From assembly GCF_022402485.1 (NCBI RefSeq), contig NZ_JAKRSA010000020.1:62001-126000 (forward strand): 64,000 bases of DNA, read 5' to 3'. Positions 18,745 to 28,787 of this stretch are shown here, in pieces. Numbering within the stretch: the stretch's first letter is position 1; each line of letters starts with the position of its first letter. The notes below the pieces were generated by a model that saw only the letters and a list, made by a program, of their open reading frames with translations, did not search any database and was not told where the DNA came from. The position numbers and the translations under genes are program-made. Source of the stretch: Phenylobacterium sp. (GTDB taxonomy: Bacteria; Pseudomonadota; Alphaproteobacteria; Caulobacterales; Caulobacteraceae).

Positions 18745-19701
18745 TTGAGCCCTTCTGACCTGGCGCCCAGCGTCCCCGGATCGCAGCTTGAGCGCCTCCT
18801 GGCCCTGGCCGATCACCCTGACCCGGTGGCGACGGTGGTGGTCCATCCGGTGGATGACTTGTCACTCCAGGGTGCTGTGGAGGCCGCCGCCCGTCGACTG
18901 ATTGTCCCCATCCTGGTCGGCCCCAAGGCCAAGATCCTGGGGGCGGCGCAGGCGGCTGGCCTGGACATCAGCGGCTTCGAGATCGTGGACGCGCCCCACA
19001 GCCACGCGGCGGCGGCCCTGGCTTGCCAGATGGCGGGTCGCGGCGAGGCCGAGGCGATCATGAAAGGCGCCCTGCACACCGATGAGCTGCTGGAGGCGGT
19101 GGTGGCCAAGGACTGCGGCCTGCGCACCGAGCGGCGGATGAGCCATGTGTTCATCCTGGATGTGCCCACCTATCCCAAGCCGCTGCTCGTCACCGACGCC
19201 GCCATCAACATCGCCCCGGACCTGGCCACCAAGCGCGACATCGTCCAGAACGCCATCGACTGCGCCCGCGCCATGGGGGTGGCGCGGCCCAAGGTGGCGA
19301 TCCTGGCGGCGGTGGAAACGGTCAATCCAAAGATGACCGCCACCCTGGACGCTGCGGCCCTGTGCAAGATGGCCGATCGGGGGCAGATCGTCGGCGGCGT
19401 ACTGGACGGCCCCCTGGCCTTCGACAATGCCATCTCGAAGGAGGCCGCCACCCAGAAGCACATTGTCTCGGAGGTGGCTGGGGACGCCGACATCCTGCTG
19501 GTTCCCGACATCGAGTCGGGCAACATGCTGGCCAAGCAGCTGTTCTACCTGGCCCGGGCGCAGTCGGCGGGGATCGTCATGGGGGCCAAGGCGCCGATCA
19601 TGCTGACCAGCCGTTCGGACGGGGTGCTGTCGCGGCTGGCCTCCTGTGCGGTGGCGCTGCTGGTGGCCCAGGCCAAGCGGCAGACCTCACGACACGATTG
19701 A
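18745..19701 (+). CDS. Phosphate acetyl/butyryltransferase family protein
   Basis: PILVGPKAKI, AAALACQMAGRGEAEAIMKGALHTDEL, RRMSHVFILDVP, DGPLAFDNAIS, LLVPDIESGNMLAKQL motifs; followed by acetate kinase. Confidence 0.93.
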   Translation: MSPSDLAPSVPGSQLERLLALADHPDPVATVVVHPVDDLSLQGAVEAAARRLIVPILVGPKAKILGAAQAAGLDISGFEIVDAPHSHAAAALACQMAGRGEAEAIMKGALHTDELLEAVVAKDCGLRTERRMSHVFILDVPTYPKPLLVTDAAINIAPDLATKRDIVQNAIDCARAMGVARPKVAILAAVETVNPKMTATLDAAALCKMADRGQIVGGVLDGPLAFDNAISKEAATQKHIVSEVAGDADILLVPDIESGNMLAKQLFYLARAQSAGIVMGAKAPIMLTSRSDGVLSRLASCAVALLVAQAKRQTSRHD

Positions 19702-19715
19702 GCCTCAGAGGCGAC

Positions 19716-20897
19716 ATGTCACAGATCCTGGTGCTCAACGCCGGCTCCTCCAGCCTCAAGTTCGCGGTCTATGACGCAGGGTCTGGGGATGACCCTGCCC
19801 TGGTGATGAGTGGCGCGGTGTCGGGCCTGCCAGACGCTGCGCAGTTCAAGGTCTCCAGCGCCGCGGGTAAGGTACTGGCTGACACCCAATGGCCTGATGG
19901 CTCAGGCGAGCTTTCGGCCGCCGTGTTGGGCGTCCTGGACTGGCTGGCCGGGCAGGGTGGGCTGGCGGCCCCTGCCGTCATCGGCCATCGCATCGTTCAT
20001 GGGGGCCTTGAGTTTGCCGCCCCGGCCAGACTGGACGCCAAGACCCTGAGCCGCCTGGAAGAGCTGATCCCCCTGGCACCCCTGCATCAACCGTTCAATC
20101 TGGAAGCCGTGCAGGCCACACGGGCGCGGTACCCAGATGCCCTGCAGGTGGGCTGCTTTGACACGGCCTTTCATGCGAGCCAGCCGAGACTCGCCCGGCT
20201 TTATGCCTTGCCGCGTCCGCTGATCGAGGCTGGGGTCATGTCCTATGGCTTCCATGGTCTGTCCTACGAATACATCGCCGGCGCCCTGCGCGCCCGGTTC
20301 GGACCGGCCTGCGGTGGAAAGGTGATCGTCGCCCATCTGGGTAGTGGCGTCTCCCTCTGCGCCCTGTCGGAGGGACGCAGTATGGCCACCACCATGGGGT
20401 TCTCAGCCCTGGATGGTCCGCCCATGGCCACCCGATCTGGCGCCCTGGACCCAGGGGTTCTGCTCTATCTGATGGAGGCCCGGGGCCTCTCGCCGGCTGA
20501 GCTGTCCGACATGCTCTATCGTCGTTCAGGCCTGTTGGGGGTGTCAGGTGAAAGCGGCGACGTACGGGTCCTGCTGGCCAGCCCACGGCCGGAGTCCAGG
20601 GAAGCGCTGGACCTCTTTGTCTACCGGCTGGCCCAGGAGATCGGCGGGCTTGCTGCCGTCCTGGGTGGGCTGGACCGCATCGTTTTCACCGCCGGCGTCG
20701 GGGAGAACGCCCCGGAGATCCGTGCCCGGGTGCTGGACGCCTGCGCCTGGCTGGGGGTCCAGCGCGATGAGCTGGCCAACGCCATGGGCACCGAACGGAT
20801 CACCACGCCGTCCAGCCGTATCGAGGCCCTGATCCTGCCCACTGATGAGCAGATCATCATCGCCCGCGCCGCCCAAACCCTGCTTGGCAGGGCGTGA
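19716..20897 (+). CDS. ackA: Acetate kinase
   Basis: ILVLNAGSSSLKFAVYD, GHRIVHGG, FDTAFH, YGFHGLSYEYIA, HLGSGVSLCA motifs. Confidence 0.96.
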   Translation: MSQILVLNAGSSSLKFAVYDAGSGDDPALVMSGAVSGLPDAAQFKVSSAAGKVLADTQWPDGSGELSAAVLGVLDWLAGQGGLAAPAVIGHRIVHGGLEFAAPARLDAKTLSRLEELIPLAPLHQPFNLEAVQATRARYPDALQVGCFDTAFHASQPRLARLYALPRPLIEAGVMSYGFHGLSYEYIAGALRARFGPACGGKVIVAHLGSGVSLCALSEGRSMATTMGFSALDGPPMATRSGALDPGVLLYLMEARGLSPAELSDMLYRRSGLLGVSGESGDVRVLLASPRPESREALDLFVYRLAQEIGGLAAVLGGLDRIVFTAGVGENAPEIRARVLDACAWLGVQRDELANAMGTERITTPSSRIEALILPTDEQIIIARAAQTLLGRA

Positions 20898-20914
20898 CGG
20901 GCAGTCATGCAGAA

Positions 20915-20940
20915 GGCTCTGGCGGTGTTCCGCCAGAGCC
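20915..20940. terminator. Hairpin between convergent ackA and ompW genes
   Basis: GGCTCTGGCGG-TGTT-CCGCCAGAGCC, 11-bp perfect stem, no long T-tract. Confidence 0.65.
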
Positions 20941-20967
20941 CCCCACCAAGACCTGCCTGGTCGAGGT

Positions 20968-21615
20968 CTAGAACTTGTAGCCAAAGCCCGCCGAGATCAC
21001 CCAGGGGTCCAGGCTGACCGTGGACTTCACGCCATTGCGGGTGTCGGTGGCGTCGGTTTCGAAGAAGACCTTCTTCACGTCGAGATTGGCGCTCCACGGG
21101 CCGCTCATGGCCACGTCGACGCCGGCCTGCAGGGCGAAGCCAAACCCGTCGTCGATATCGAGGGCGAAGTTGTTCTTATCCGAGCCGTTATAGAAGATCA
21201 TGTAATTGATCCCGGCCCCCACATAGGGGCTGACCTTGCCGGCCGGGGCAAAGTGGTACTGCAGGCTGACGACCGGGGGCAGGACCCAGGTTTCCTTGAC
21301 CTTCACGTCGGTGGTCGGACCCTTGGCGGTGACCGTGTGCTGGGTGGTCCCGGCGATCACTTCCACCGCGACATTGTCGGTGAAGAAGTAGCTCAGCCCG
21401 ATGGTCGGCATCACGTCGGCATCGACTTCAGCCCGCAGGCCTGTGGGGGCGCCGGCCAGGGTGGTGATCGGGTTGCCCGCTTCCGGATCAACCGTGGTCA
21501 GCCGGACATTGAGCATCTTGGTTCCGGCGGTCTTGGGCTGGAACTCCTGGGCCTGGGCGACACCGGCCAGGGAGAGGGCGAGGCCGGCGGCGAGGAGGGC
21601 GGTGGTGGTCTTCAT
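20968..21615 (-). CDS. ompW: OmpW family outer membrane protein
   Basis: Signal peptide; PTIGLSYFFTDNVAVEVIAGTTQHTV, LPPVVSLQYHFAPAGKVSPYVGAGINYMIF, ending AGFGYKF; start at ATG 21615. Confidence 0.93.
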   Translation of the reverse strand: MKTTTALLAAGLALSLAGVAQAQEFQPKTAGTKMLNVRLTTVDPEAGNPITTLAGAPTGLRAEVDADVMPTIGLSYFFTDNVAVEVIAGTTQHTVTAKGPTTDVKVKETWVLPPVVSLQYHFAPAGKVSPYVGAGINYMIFYNGSDKNNFALDIDDGFGFALQAGVDVAMSGPWSANLDVKKVFFETDATDTRNGVKSTVSLDPWVISAGFGYKF

Positions 21616-21944
21616 GTTTATCCCCTTATTGTCGGTTTGACCGTGTCTTTGCCGCGTCGGTGTTCTGGCGAACGCGGCCGCGGTGGCGAGGCAAGCTGCC
21701 TGCCCGGGATGGTGCCGCCATCCGCCCGTCGGCTTCCCCGCACGACCGCAGCCGATCGGCCTAGGCTGGCCCGCGCCTGCGGTGGTCATTGCGGAAATCA
21801 AAGCGTTCATGAGCCTGAACCAGCTCTGTCGCGGCCTAAGGCCGGTGAGTGTGCAGCCCCTCGGGGGGAGGTCCCCGTTGGACCGGCGTCGCAATGAAGA
21901 CTCACGACGCAGCCGGTTGATGCGCCTGCGCCCGGCAGGACTCC

Positions 21945-21958
21945 TTGATCTGGCTCAA
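21945..21958. promoter_or_regulatory. FNR/FixK-like box (TTGATCTGGCTCAA)
   Basis: Match to TTGAT-N4-ATCAA with one mismatch, 130 bp upstream of the DUF883-like gene. Confidence 0.5.
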
Positions 21959-22003
21959 GCGACATGGCGGCGCAGGGGCGGGACGGGGCGGGGGCGGGCA
22001 GGT

Positions 22004-22017
22004 TTGACTCTGGTCAA
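22004..22017. promoter_or_regulatory. FNR/FixK-like box (TTGACTCTGGTCAA)
   Basis: Perfect dyad TTGAC-N4-GTCAA, 58 bp upstream of ATG 22075. Confidence 0.6.
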
Positions 22018-22074
22018 GGCGCCGCCTGTCAGGATGGTGCCTTATGGGCTTCGCAACCCCCAGGAGACGCAATC

Positions 22075-22401
22075 ATGTCGAAGTCCATCAGCAAAGACCT
22101 CCGCGAAGACGTCAAGGATCTGCGGGAGAACATCGACGAGACCTTGGAGGACGTGGCCCGGGCCCTTCGGTCTGCGGCCGAGAGCCTGTCCGATGAGAGC
22201 GAGGAAGCCATTTCCAAGGCCGCCGTTGCCGTCCGTAAGGCCGCTGACGCGCTCTCGGAAAAGGCCAAGCCCGCCAAGGCCCTGGCCGAAAAGGCTGTGG
22301 CAGAGGTGAAGGAGCATCCGCTGGTCTCGGCGGGTGCAGCCCTGACGGCAGCGGCCCTGCTGATCAGCCTTCTGGTGGCCGAACGTCGCCGCAAGACCTA
22401 G
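22075..22401 (+). CDS. DUF883/ElaB-YqjD-like small membrane-associated protein
   Basis: Long amphipathic helix, then VKEHPLVSAGAALTAAALLISLLVAERRRKT C-terminal membrane anchor. Confidence 0.78.
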   Translation: MSKSISKDLREDVKDLRENIDETLEDVARALRSAAESLSDESEEAISKAAVAVRKAADALSEKAKPAKALAEKAVAEVKEHPLVSAGAALTAAALLISLLVAERRRKT

Positions 22402-22594
22402 GACGCACGGGCTAGCCGCGCAAAAACGCGCATCGGGTCAGACCAAATCGCCCACTCGCCCGTTGACCCTTGAACCCTGACGAACGGCACCCTGGGCCTG
22501 CAGAGCCCTGGTGCCCGACTGACATCGCCCGCCGCCTGGCTGCCCGAGGGGCTCTGGACGGCGGGCACAGCTTGGCTTGGACTGGAGATTCATC

Positions 22595-23443
22595 ATGCCT
22601 TACAAAGACATCCTGCTTCATCTTGAGTCCTATCCAGACGCGACCTCTGATCTCGCGCTCGATCAGGGGCTGACCCTGTGCGCGGCCCTGGGCGAGCAAG
22701 TGACGGCTCTGGCCCCACAGATTGCCATCCCCCTGAAAACCAACCGGATCGCCGACTTTGCGCTCAATCTGGGGGATATGGCCAAGACCGAGGAAGGCCG
22801 CAGCCGGGAAAATGCCGCGCGCCTGCTGGACCGCTTCGAGGAACAGGCCAAGAGCCTTGGCGTCTTCGGGGGGCGTCTGTCACCCGCAGCGGAAGTTTTT
22901 GAAACGCCCGATATCACGGCGCGGCTGGCCCGCACCCGCGACCTCTGTGTGATTCCCTATGGCCGGGAAACGGCACCCTATACGGCGGTGGCGGAGGCAT
23001 TGATCTTTGCCTCAGGTCGGCCGGTTGTGGTGTTCCGGCCCCGGGCGGACCGGCCCCTGTCCGGGGGCCTGGGTACGGTGGTGGTGGCATGGGATGGCAG
23101 CCGGACAGCGGCAGCCGCTGTTTCCGCCGCCCTGCCGGCCCTGACCGCCGCCCGTAAGGTCATTGTGCTGACGGTGCTCAACGAAAAGGCCAGCGCAGGC
23201 TCTGGAGCCGCCCAGGACCTGATCCGCCACCTTGGTCGCTATGGGATCAATGCGCAGATCCAGGAGTTTGACGCTGCCGGGGCCAAGATTGGCTCGGTTC
23301 TGGAACACGTCGCCATTCGTTCGGAGGCCGACCTTCTGGTCATGGGGGCCTTCGGCCACTCCCGGGCCCGGGAGTTTGTTCTTGGCGGCGCCACCCGCAG
23401 CATTCTTGAGGCTCCGCCGATCCCCGTACTGCTGGGACACTAA
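22595..23443 (+). CDS. Universal stress protein family protein
   Basis: MPYKDILLHLES, VVVAWDGSRTAAAAVSAALPAL, DLLVMGAFGHSRAREFVLGGATRSIL motif. Confidence 0.93.
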   Translation: MPYKDILLHLESYPDATSDLALDQGLTLCAALGEQVTALAPQIAIPLKTNRIADFALNLGDMAKTEEGRSRENAARLLDRFEEQAKSLGVFGGRLSPAAEVFETPDITARLARTRDLCVIPYGRETAPYTAVAEALIFASGRPVVVFRPRADRPLSGGLGTVVVAWDGSRTAAAAVSAALPALTAARKVIVLTVLNEKASAGSGAAQDLIRHLGRYGINAQIQEFDAAGAKIGSVLEHVAIRSEADLLVMGAFGHSRAREFVLGGATRSILEAPPIPVLLGH

Positions 23444-23634
23444 ACCCCCGAACGGGAGCGCATTCCGGAAGTCCTTAGCTCTGAACTCTGGACTGCGCGA
23501 CCCGTGCCAGTTTCGGAGGCGTCTGGGAGTCATTTGTCCCCTGACGCCGCCGTTTCTGGATTCCCGCCAGGCTGTGAGATAAGCGAAGTCAGCCGCCGGC
23601 TGTGCGGTGGGTAGTGTCGACGGGGCGCGTAGCG

Positions 23635-25434
23635 ATGACGTTTAAACCTCTCTCCAGGATTCTCGTCGCTGCAGCGATGATCTCGGCCCTCTCAGCAGGC
23701 GGTGGGGCAACTCAACAGCCGGGCAGCGCGGTGGCCATCGTCGGTGCGACCGTCTTCGACGCCACGGGTTCTGCCCCGCGCGTGGCCGATGTGCTGATCC
23801 AGGATGGACGCATCGCCGCGGTCGGTACCCGGCTTTCAATCCCGGCCGGGGCCACGGTCATCGACGGGACAGGGAAGGCTCTGACGCCAGGCTTCTTTGA
23901 CGTTCACACCCATTGGACCCCCAATGGGACCCCCTTCCAGACCCCGGCCATCGCCACCGCCTATGTCCAGGCCGGCGTGACCACGGTGAACGACTTTCAC
24001 CAGCCGCCGGAGTCTTATGCGCCCCGGCGCGAGTGGCTAGCCCAACTGGCCTCGCCGCATGTGAACCTGACGGCGCGGATGAGCACGCCAGGTGGACACG
24101 GCGCAGACTGGGGGGACACCAATACCACCAAATGGGTCAACACGCCGGCCGCAGCCCGCCTGGAGGTCAGCCGCCTGGTTCCCTATGCCCCTGACCTGAT
24201 CAAGGCCTTCGCCGATGGCTGGCGCTACGGCCTGTCGCCCGACAATACCTCGATGAACCTGGACACCCTCAGCGCCCTGGTCGACGAGGCCCATAAGAAC
24301 AATCTGAAAGTGGTGACCCATACGGTCACCGTGGCCCGGGGCAAGATTGCCGCCCAGGCCAAGGTCGACATCATCGTCCACAGCCTGCAGGACACCCATG
24401 TTGACCAGGAGGTGATTGATCTTCTGAAGGCCGCCGGGACGGCCTATGCCCCGACCCTGGCCGTCTATGAGCCGGTCAAACCTGGGCAGTCGCCCCCGGA
24501 AGACCTGAACAATCCCCGGTTTCTGCAATCCAACGCCAAGTTCCAGTACGCCCTGAGGAACGTGAAGGCCCTGTATGATGGCGGCGTCCTGGTGGCCCTG
24601 GGGACTGATGCGGGCATGCCCGGCACGCCCCACGGGGTAGCGACGTGGCGGGAGATGGAACTGCTGGTTCAGGCCGGCCTGACACCCGTGGAGACCCTGA
24701 TGGTGGCCACCGCCAACAGCGCCCGGGCCATGGGCGTGCTGGAAGACCGAGGGACCATCGAGGTCGGCAAGCGCGCCGACCTGGTGCTCATCGACGGAAC
24801 GCCCTGGGCCAATATCTCTGATGTCCGCAAAACCGAGCGCGTGTTCATCGATGGCCGCCAGGTGGTGGGACCCGGCGTCGCTCTGCCGGAGGCCAACAGC
24901 CTGATGACCATGGCTCCAGCCAAGGCCCAGGTGCTGATCGACGATTTTGAGGGCGCGCCCGGTCGGACAGCGTCGGGTGCCCTGCGGGTGCAGGATACTG
25001 ACGGCGGCATGGACCGCAGTGTGCTGATCAGCCTGGTGGCCCCCGAGGCTGGTGGGGACAATGCCTTGCGACTGGCGGCCCGCATGTCGGTCAAGGACGA
25101 TCCCCACACCGGTGTCATCCTGCCCCTGAGCCGTGGTTCGATTCAGCCGGTGGACGCCTCGGCTTTCCAGGGCCTGTCCTTCGCCTTGCGGGGCGATGGC
25201 GGTGCCTACCGGGTGATGATTCGCACCGTGGGCGGCTGGTGGCAGGCCGAGGTGAAGGCCGGGGCCAAGTGGACCAACTTTACGGTGCCATTTAAAGACC
25301 TGGCCCCGTCGCCGGGCTGGCGGCGGGCTCAGACGCCCTGGACCGGGGCTGACCTGCTGGAAGTGCAGTTTGGCGGCGGTCGCCCGGCCGGTGACAACCT
25401 CTGGCTCGAGGTGGATGACGTTCGGTTTTACTGA
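23635..25434 (+). CDS. Secreted metal-dependent amidohydrolase with C-terminal CIA30/carbohydrate-binding-like domain
   Basis: AIVGATVFDATGSAPRVADVLIQDGRIAAVG, FFDVHTHW, VVTHTV, LGTDAGMPG, GKRADLVLIDG; C-terminus VLIDDFEGAPGRTASG...FQGLSFALRGDGGAYRVMIRTVGGWWQAEVKAGAKWTNFTVPF. Confidence 0.88.
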   Translation: MTFKPLSRILVAAAMISALSAGGGATQQPGSAVAIVGATVFDATGSAPRVADVLIQDGRIAAVGTRLSIPAGATVIDGTGKALTPGFFDVHTHWTPNGTPFQTPAIATAYVQAGVTTVNDFHQPPESYAPRREWLAQLASPHVNLTARMSTPGGHGADWGDTNTTKWVNTPAAARLEVSRLVPYAPDLIKAFADGWRYGLSPDNTSMNLDTLSALVDEAHKNNLKVVTHTVTVARGKIAAQAKVDIIVHSLQDTHVDQEVIDLLKAAGTAYAPTLAVYEPVKPGQSPPEDLNNPRFLQSNAKFQYALRNVKALYDGGVLVALGTDAGMPGTPHGVATWREMELLVQAGLTPVETLMVATANSARAMGVLEDRGTIEVGKRADLVLIDGTPWANISDVRKTERVFIDGRQVVGPGVALPEANSLMTMAPAKAQVLIDDFEGAPGRTASGALRVQDTDGGMDRSVLISLVAPEAGGDNALRLAARMSVKDDPHTGVILPLSRGSIQPVDASAFQGLSFALRGDGGAYRVMIRTVGGWWQAEVKAGAKWTNFTVPFKDLAPSPGWRRAQTPWTGADLLEVQFGGGRPAGDNLWLEVDDVRFY

Positions 25435-25651
25435 TCGTCGATCTCCGGCTCCAGATCGCTGAAAAACACCTTGAATACCGACATCCGGTGAGAAAGCGGG
25501 CGCCGTTTGCCTGAATTTTTGCCAATGTGGCGATTTGGTGTCGGCCAACCACCTATAACGGCGCTACATCAGTCCTGCCGGCTATTCGGCGGGGGAGCGA
25601 CCGGAGGTCTGGGGTAACGTCAACCTCCGGTGAAGGATCAGATTGAGGACT

Positions 25652-28600
25652 ATGATGAATATCACGACTTGGGGGCGGCGTGGTCTGCTCGGAACAACCA
25701 TGCTGTGCGCGCTCGGGGTCAGCAGCGCCGTTGCCCAGACTGCCGACACCACCTTGCAGGAAATTATCGTTGTCGGTTCTCAGGTCCAGGGCTCGCGGAT
25801 CACTGACGCGGTCCCGGTCACTGTGCTCGGCCAGGATGAGCTTCAGGCCGTCGCGGCGGCTTCGGGTGATGAGCTGTTCCGCTCCATCCCGCAGATGGGC
25901 GATGTGAGCTTCAATTCGAGCTACCTGCCCAATTCCAGCAACAGCGCCCGGGGCGATGTGGGCTCGGTCAATCTGCGCAATCTCGGGGTCGGCAACACGC
26001 TGGTTCTGCTGAACGGCCGCCGGGTGGTGACCCACCCCTCCAGCCGCGCTGACGAGAACCTGGTGCCGGTGCTGACCTACAATACCAACGCTATCCCGGT
26101 GAACGGCCTGCAGCGCCTGGAGGTCCTGCGGGACGGCGCCGCGGCCCTGTATGGCTCGGACGCGGTGGCCGGGGTGGTGAACACCGTGCTGCGGACCGAC
26201 TATGAGGGCCTGACCCTGGACGCCCAGTACGGCGGCGCTGAGGGCACCGGCCTGCGCCAGACCGACCTGTCAGCCCTGCTTGGCAAGAACTTCGAGCGCG
26301 GCAATCTGACGGTATTTGCCAGCTATACCGATCGCACCGCCCTGGACGCCCAGGACCAGGACTACACCAGCTCTCTGGACCGCCGGCCCCTGTTCGTCGG
26401 TACGCGGTTTGAGGGCGCAACGGGCCTCGACGCCCGCAGCACAGTCATCCCCTGGGGCTCGTTCCAGTCTGCCGGTGCGGTGCGTCGTAACGGCGCCCTG
26501 GTGACCTCGGCGGCGGGCCTGTTCCATATTCAGCCGACAAGCTTCCCCGGCTGCGCCACACCCATCAACGGTACCATCTGCATCGACGATGGTGCCCCTG
26601 CCACGGCAGGCGATGACCGCAATCTGCGTTTTGATGCGCCGGCGGCCTACAACACCACGGTCATCCCCGAGGTGGAGCGGATCAATCTGTTCCTGACCGG
26701 CAACTATGAGCTGACTGACGAGGTCACCGCGTTCGGCGAGCTTGGCTATTACACTGCCACCACCAAGAGCCTGCAGTCCTCCACCGGCACCCTGGCCTCG
26801 CTGCCGGTGACCATGCCCGCGGCGAGCTATTATAATCCCTTTGGTCCGACGACCTTTGCCGGCGGTGCGGTCAATCCCAACCGCCTGTCGGGCATCGACG
26901 CCCCGGCGGCTGGCCGCAATGTGACCATCCGCACCTACAACTTCTCCGACGCCGGCCCCACGAAGGTCGATGTGGAGAACTTCCAGTGGCGGACCCTGGC
27001 GGGCCTGCGCGGCAAGAGCCTTGGTTTCAACTGGGAAGGTGCGGTCCTCTATTCGAAGGCCGAGGTGGAGGACATCTCCGACGGCATCAGCGCCACCTTG
27101 CTACAGCGCCAGCTCTCCTTGTCGACGCCTGACGCCTACAACCCCTTCAACGGGTCCAACCTTACGAACCCGAGCCTGGCCGACACGGCCCGCAGCAGCC
27201 AGGCGGCCCTGGACGCCATCAAGATCAAGACCGTCCGCCGCAATACCAGCTCCCTGGCGCTGGTGGACTTCAAGGTTTCGCGGCCGGACCTTTTTACCCT
27301 GCCGGGCGGCGATGTCGGCATGGCCATGGGCCTGGAGTACCGCCGGGAAACCCAGAAGGACGACCGCGACGGTCGGGTGGACGGGACGATCAACTTTACG
27401 GATGCCGTCACCGGGACCGCCTATACCGGCGACCTGATCGGCACCAGCCCGTCCCCGGACACCAAGGGGGCGCGCACGGTCTCCTCGGCCTTCCTTGAAT
27501 TTGCCGTGCCGGTCATCTCGCCGGACATGAACATCCCCCTGGTGCGCAGCGTCGAGATGCAGCTCGCCGGGCGCTTCGAGGACTTCAGCGACGCCGGCTC
27601 CATCGCCCGGCCGAAGGTCGCGGTGGCCTGGGACGTGTTCGACGGCCTGCGGTTCCGGGGCTCCTGGGCGCAGGGCTTCAAGGCTCCGAACCTGGAGCAG
27701 GTGAACGCCACCCTGGTGACCCGCTCCAACACCCGTACGGACTTCATCCGCTGCGAGGCCGATCTCCGGGCGCGGCGGATCGCCAGCTTCGCGGCCTGCT
27801 CGCGGGCCGGGGCCACCACCGCCCGGCGGGCGGGCAACCAGAACCTGCAGCCTGAAGAGTCGGAAACCTGGGGCGCTGGCGTGGTGTTCGAACCCCAGTT
27901 CCTGCCGTCCGAGGTCGGGAACTTCATCTTCACCCTCGACTACTGGCGGGTGAAGCAGGAGGGGATTGTCGGCCTGTTTGGCGAGGGCAATGGCCTGATC
28001 CTCGACTACCTGATGCGCACCCAGGGTTCGAGCAACCCCAACGTGGTCCGCGCCGCCCCGACGTCCGATGATGTGGCGGCCTTTGCCGGCACGGGTCTGA
28101 CGCCGGTGGGTCAGGTGCTGTTCGTCAATGACCAGTACCAGAACCTGCTGCCGCAGGAGGCCCGGGGCCTCGATTTCGGCGTGGCCTGGAGCCTGAACGG
28201 CACCCGGTTCGGCGACTTCTCGGCCAATGTGAACGCCGCCCATCTGCTGCGCTTCTATCGCCAGCCGTCACCGGCGATCCAGGCCTTGCTCGACGCCCGG
28301 ACGGCTGGACAGATCAACCCCGGCGTCGCGATCACCGGTGGTGGAAATCTGGTGCGTGATGGGGGCCGTCCGGACTGGAAGTGGTCGGCCTCGGCCACCT
28401 GGCGCTACGAGCAGTTCACCTTGGGCGCCTTCACCCAGTATGTGGGCGATGTGGAGGACTCCGGCATCATCGATACGGCGGGCAATCCCTGGATCGTCGA
28501 CAGCCAGGTGACCGCCAACCTCTATGGTCAGTATGAATTCACCGAGGGGATGGCCGCCGACACCCGCCTTCGCCTGGGCGTCCGCAACCTGACCGACGAG

Positions 28601-28690
28601 AAGCCCCCGGTGGCCACCACCGGCTATCTGGGCGAGCTCTACACGCCCTACAGCCGCTACTGGTACGTGAGCGTCCGCAAGACGTTCTAG
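25652..28690 (+). CDS. TonB-dependent receptor
   Basis: Signal peptide, EIIVVGSQVQGSRITDAVPVTVLGQDEL plug, NLRNLGVGNTLVLLNGRRVV, YGSDAVAGVVN, ends SRYWYVSVRKTF. Confidence 0.96.
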   Translation: MMNITTWGRRGLLGTTMLCALGVSSAVAQTADTTLQEIIVVGSQVQGSRITDAVPVTVLGQDELQAVAAASGDELFRSIPQMGDVSFNSSYLPNSSNSARGDVGSVNLRNLGVGNTLVLLNGRRVVTHPSSRADENLVPVLTYNTNAIPVNGLQRLEVLRDGAAALYGSDAVAGVVNTVLRTDYEGLTLDAQYGGAEGTGLRQTDLSALLGKNFERGNLTVFASYTDRTALDAQDQDYTSSLDRRPLFVGTRFEGATGLDARSTVIPWGSFQSAGAVRRNGALVTSAAGLFHIQPTSFPGCATPINGTICIDDGAPATAGDDRNLRFDAPAAYNTTVIPEVERINLFLTGNYELTDEVTAFGELGYYTATTKSLQSSTGTLASLPVTMPAASYYNPFGPTTFAGGAVNPNRLSGIDAPAAGRNVTIRTYNFSDAGPTKVDVENFQWRTLAGLRGKSLGFNWEGAVLYSKAEVEDISDGISATLLQRQLSLSTPDAYNPFNGSNLTNPSLADTARSSQAALDAIKIKTVRRNTSSLALVDFKVSRPDLFTLPGGDVGMAMGLEYRRETQKDDRDGRVDGTINFTDAVTGTAYTGDLIGTSPSPDTKGARTVSSAFLEFAVPVISPDMNIPLVRSVEMQLAGRFEDFSDAGSIARPKVAVAWDVFDGLRFRGSWAQGFKAPNLEQVNATLVTRSNTRTDFIRCEADLRARRIASFAACSRAGATTARRAGNQNLQPEESETWGAGVVFEPQFLPSEVGNFIFTLDYWRVKQEGIVGLFGEGNGLILDYLMRTQGSSNPNVVRAAPTSDDVAAFAGTGLTPVGQVLFVNDQYQNLLPQEARGLDFGVAWSLNGTRFGDFSANVNAAHLLRFYRQPSPAIQALLDARTAGQINPGVAITGGGNLVRDGGRPDWKWSASATWRYEQFTLGAFTQYVGDVEDSGIIDTAGNPWIVDSQVTANLYGQYEFTEGMAADTRLRLGVRNLTDEKPPVATTGYLGELYTPYSRYWYVSVRKTF

Positions 28691-28787
28691 TCCCTCGGCG
28701 GTCCTGACATGCTGGCGCGGGCGTCCCCAAGGCGGGGCGTCCGCGTCGACATGCAACCTGTCTGTCCCTGTTCCTCGGAGTTCCCCC

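Noticed and set aside
18602-18865. Minus-strand 87-aa ORF across the pta upstream region
   Set aside because: Overlaps pta start and the inverted repeat; no homology features.
19362-19715. N-terminal extension of the acetate kinase ORF
   Set aside because: Overlaps the pta gene in another frame; the acetate kinase N-terminus MSQILVLNAGSSSLKF begins at 19716.
24037-25548. 503-aa minus-strand ORF opposite the amidohydrolase
   Set aside because: Antisense shadow of a well-supported gene; composition-driven, no domain motifs.
27101-28243. 380-aa minus-strand ORF opposite the second TonB receptor
   Set aside because: Shadow ORF; the plus-strand receptor is unambiguous.
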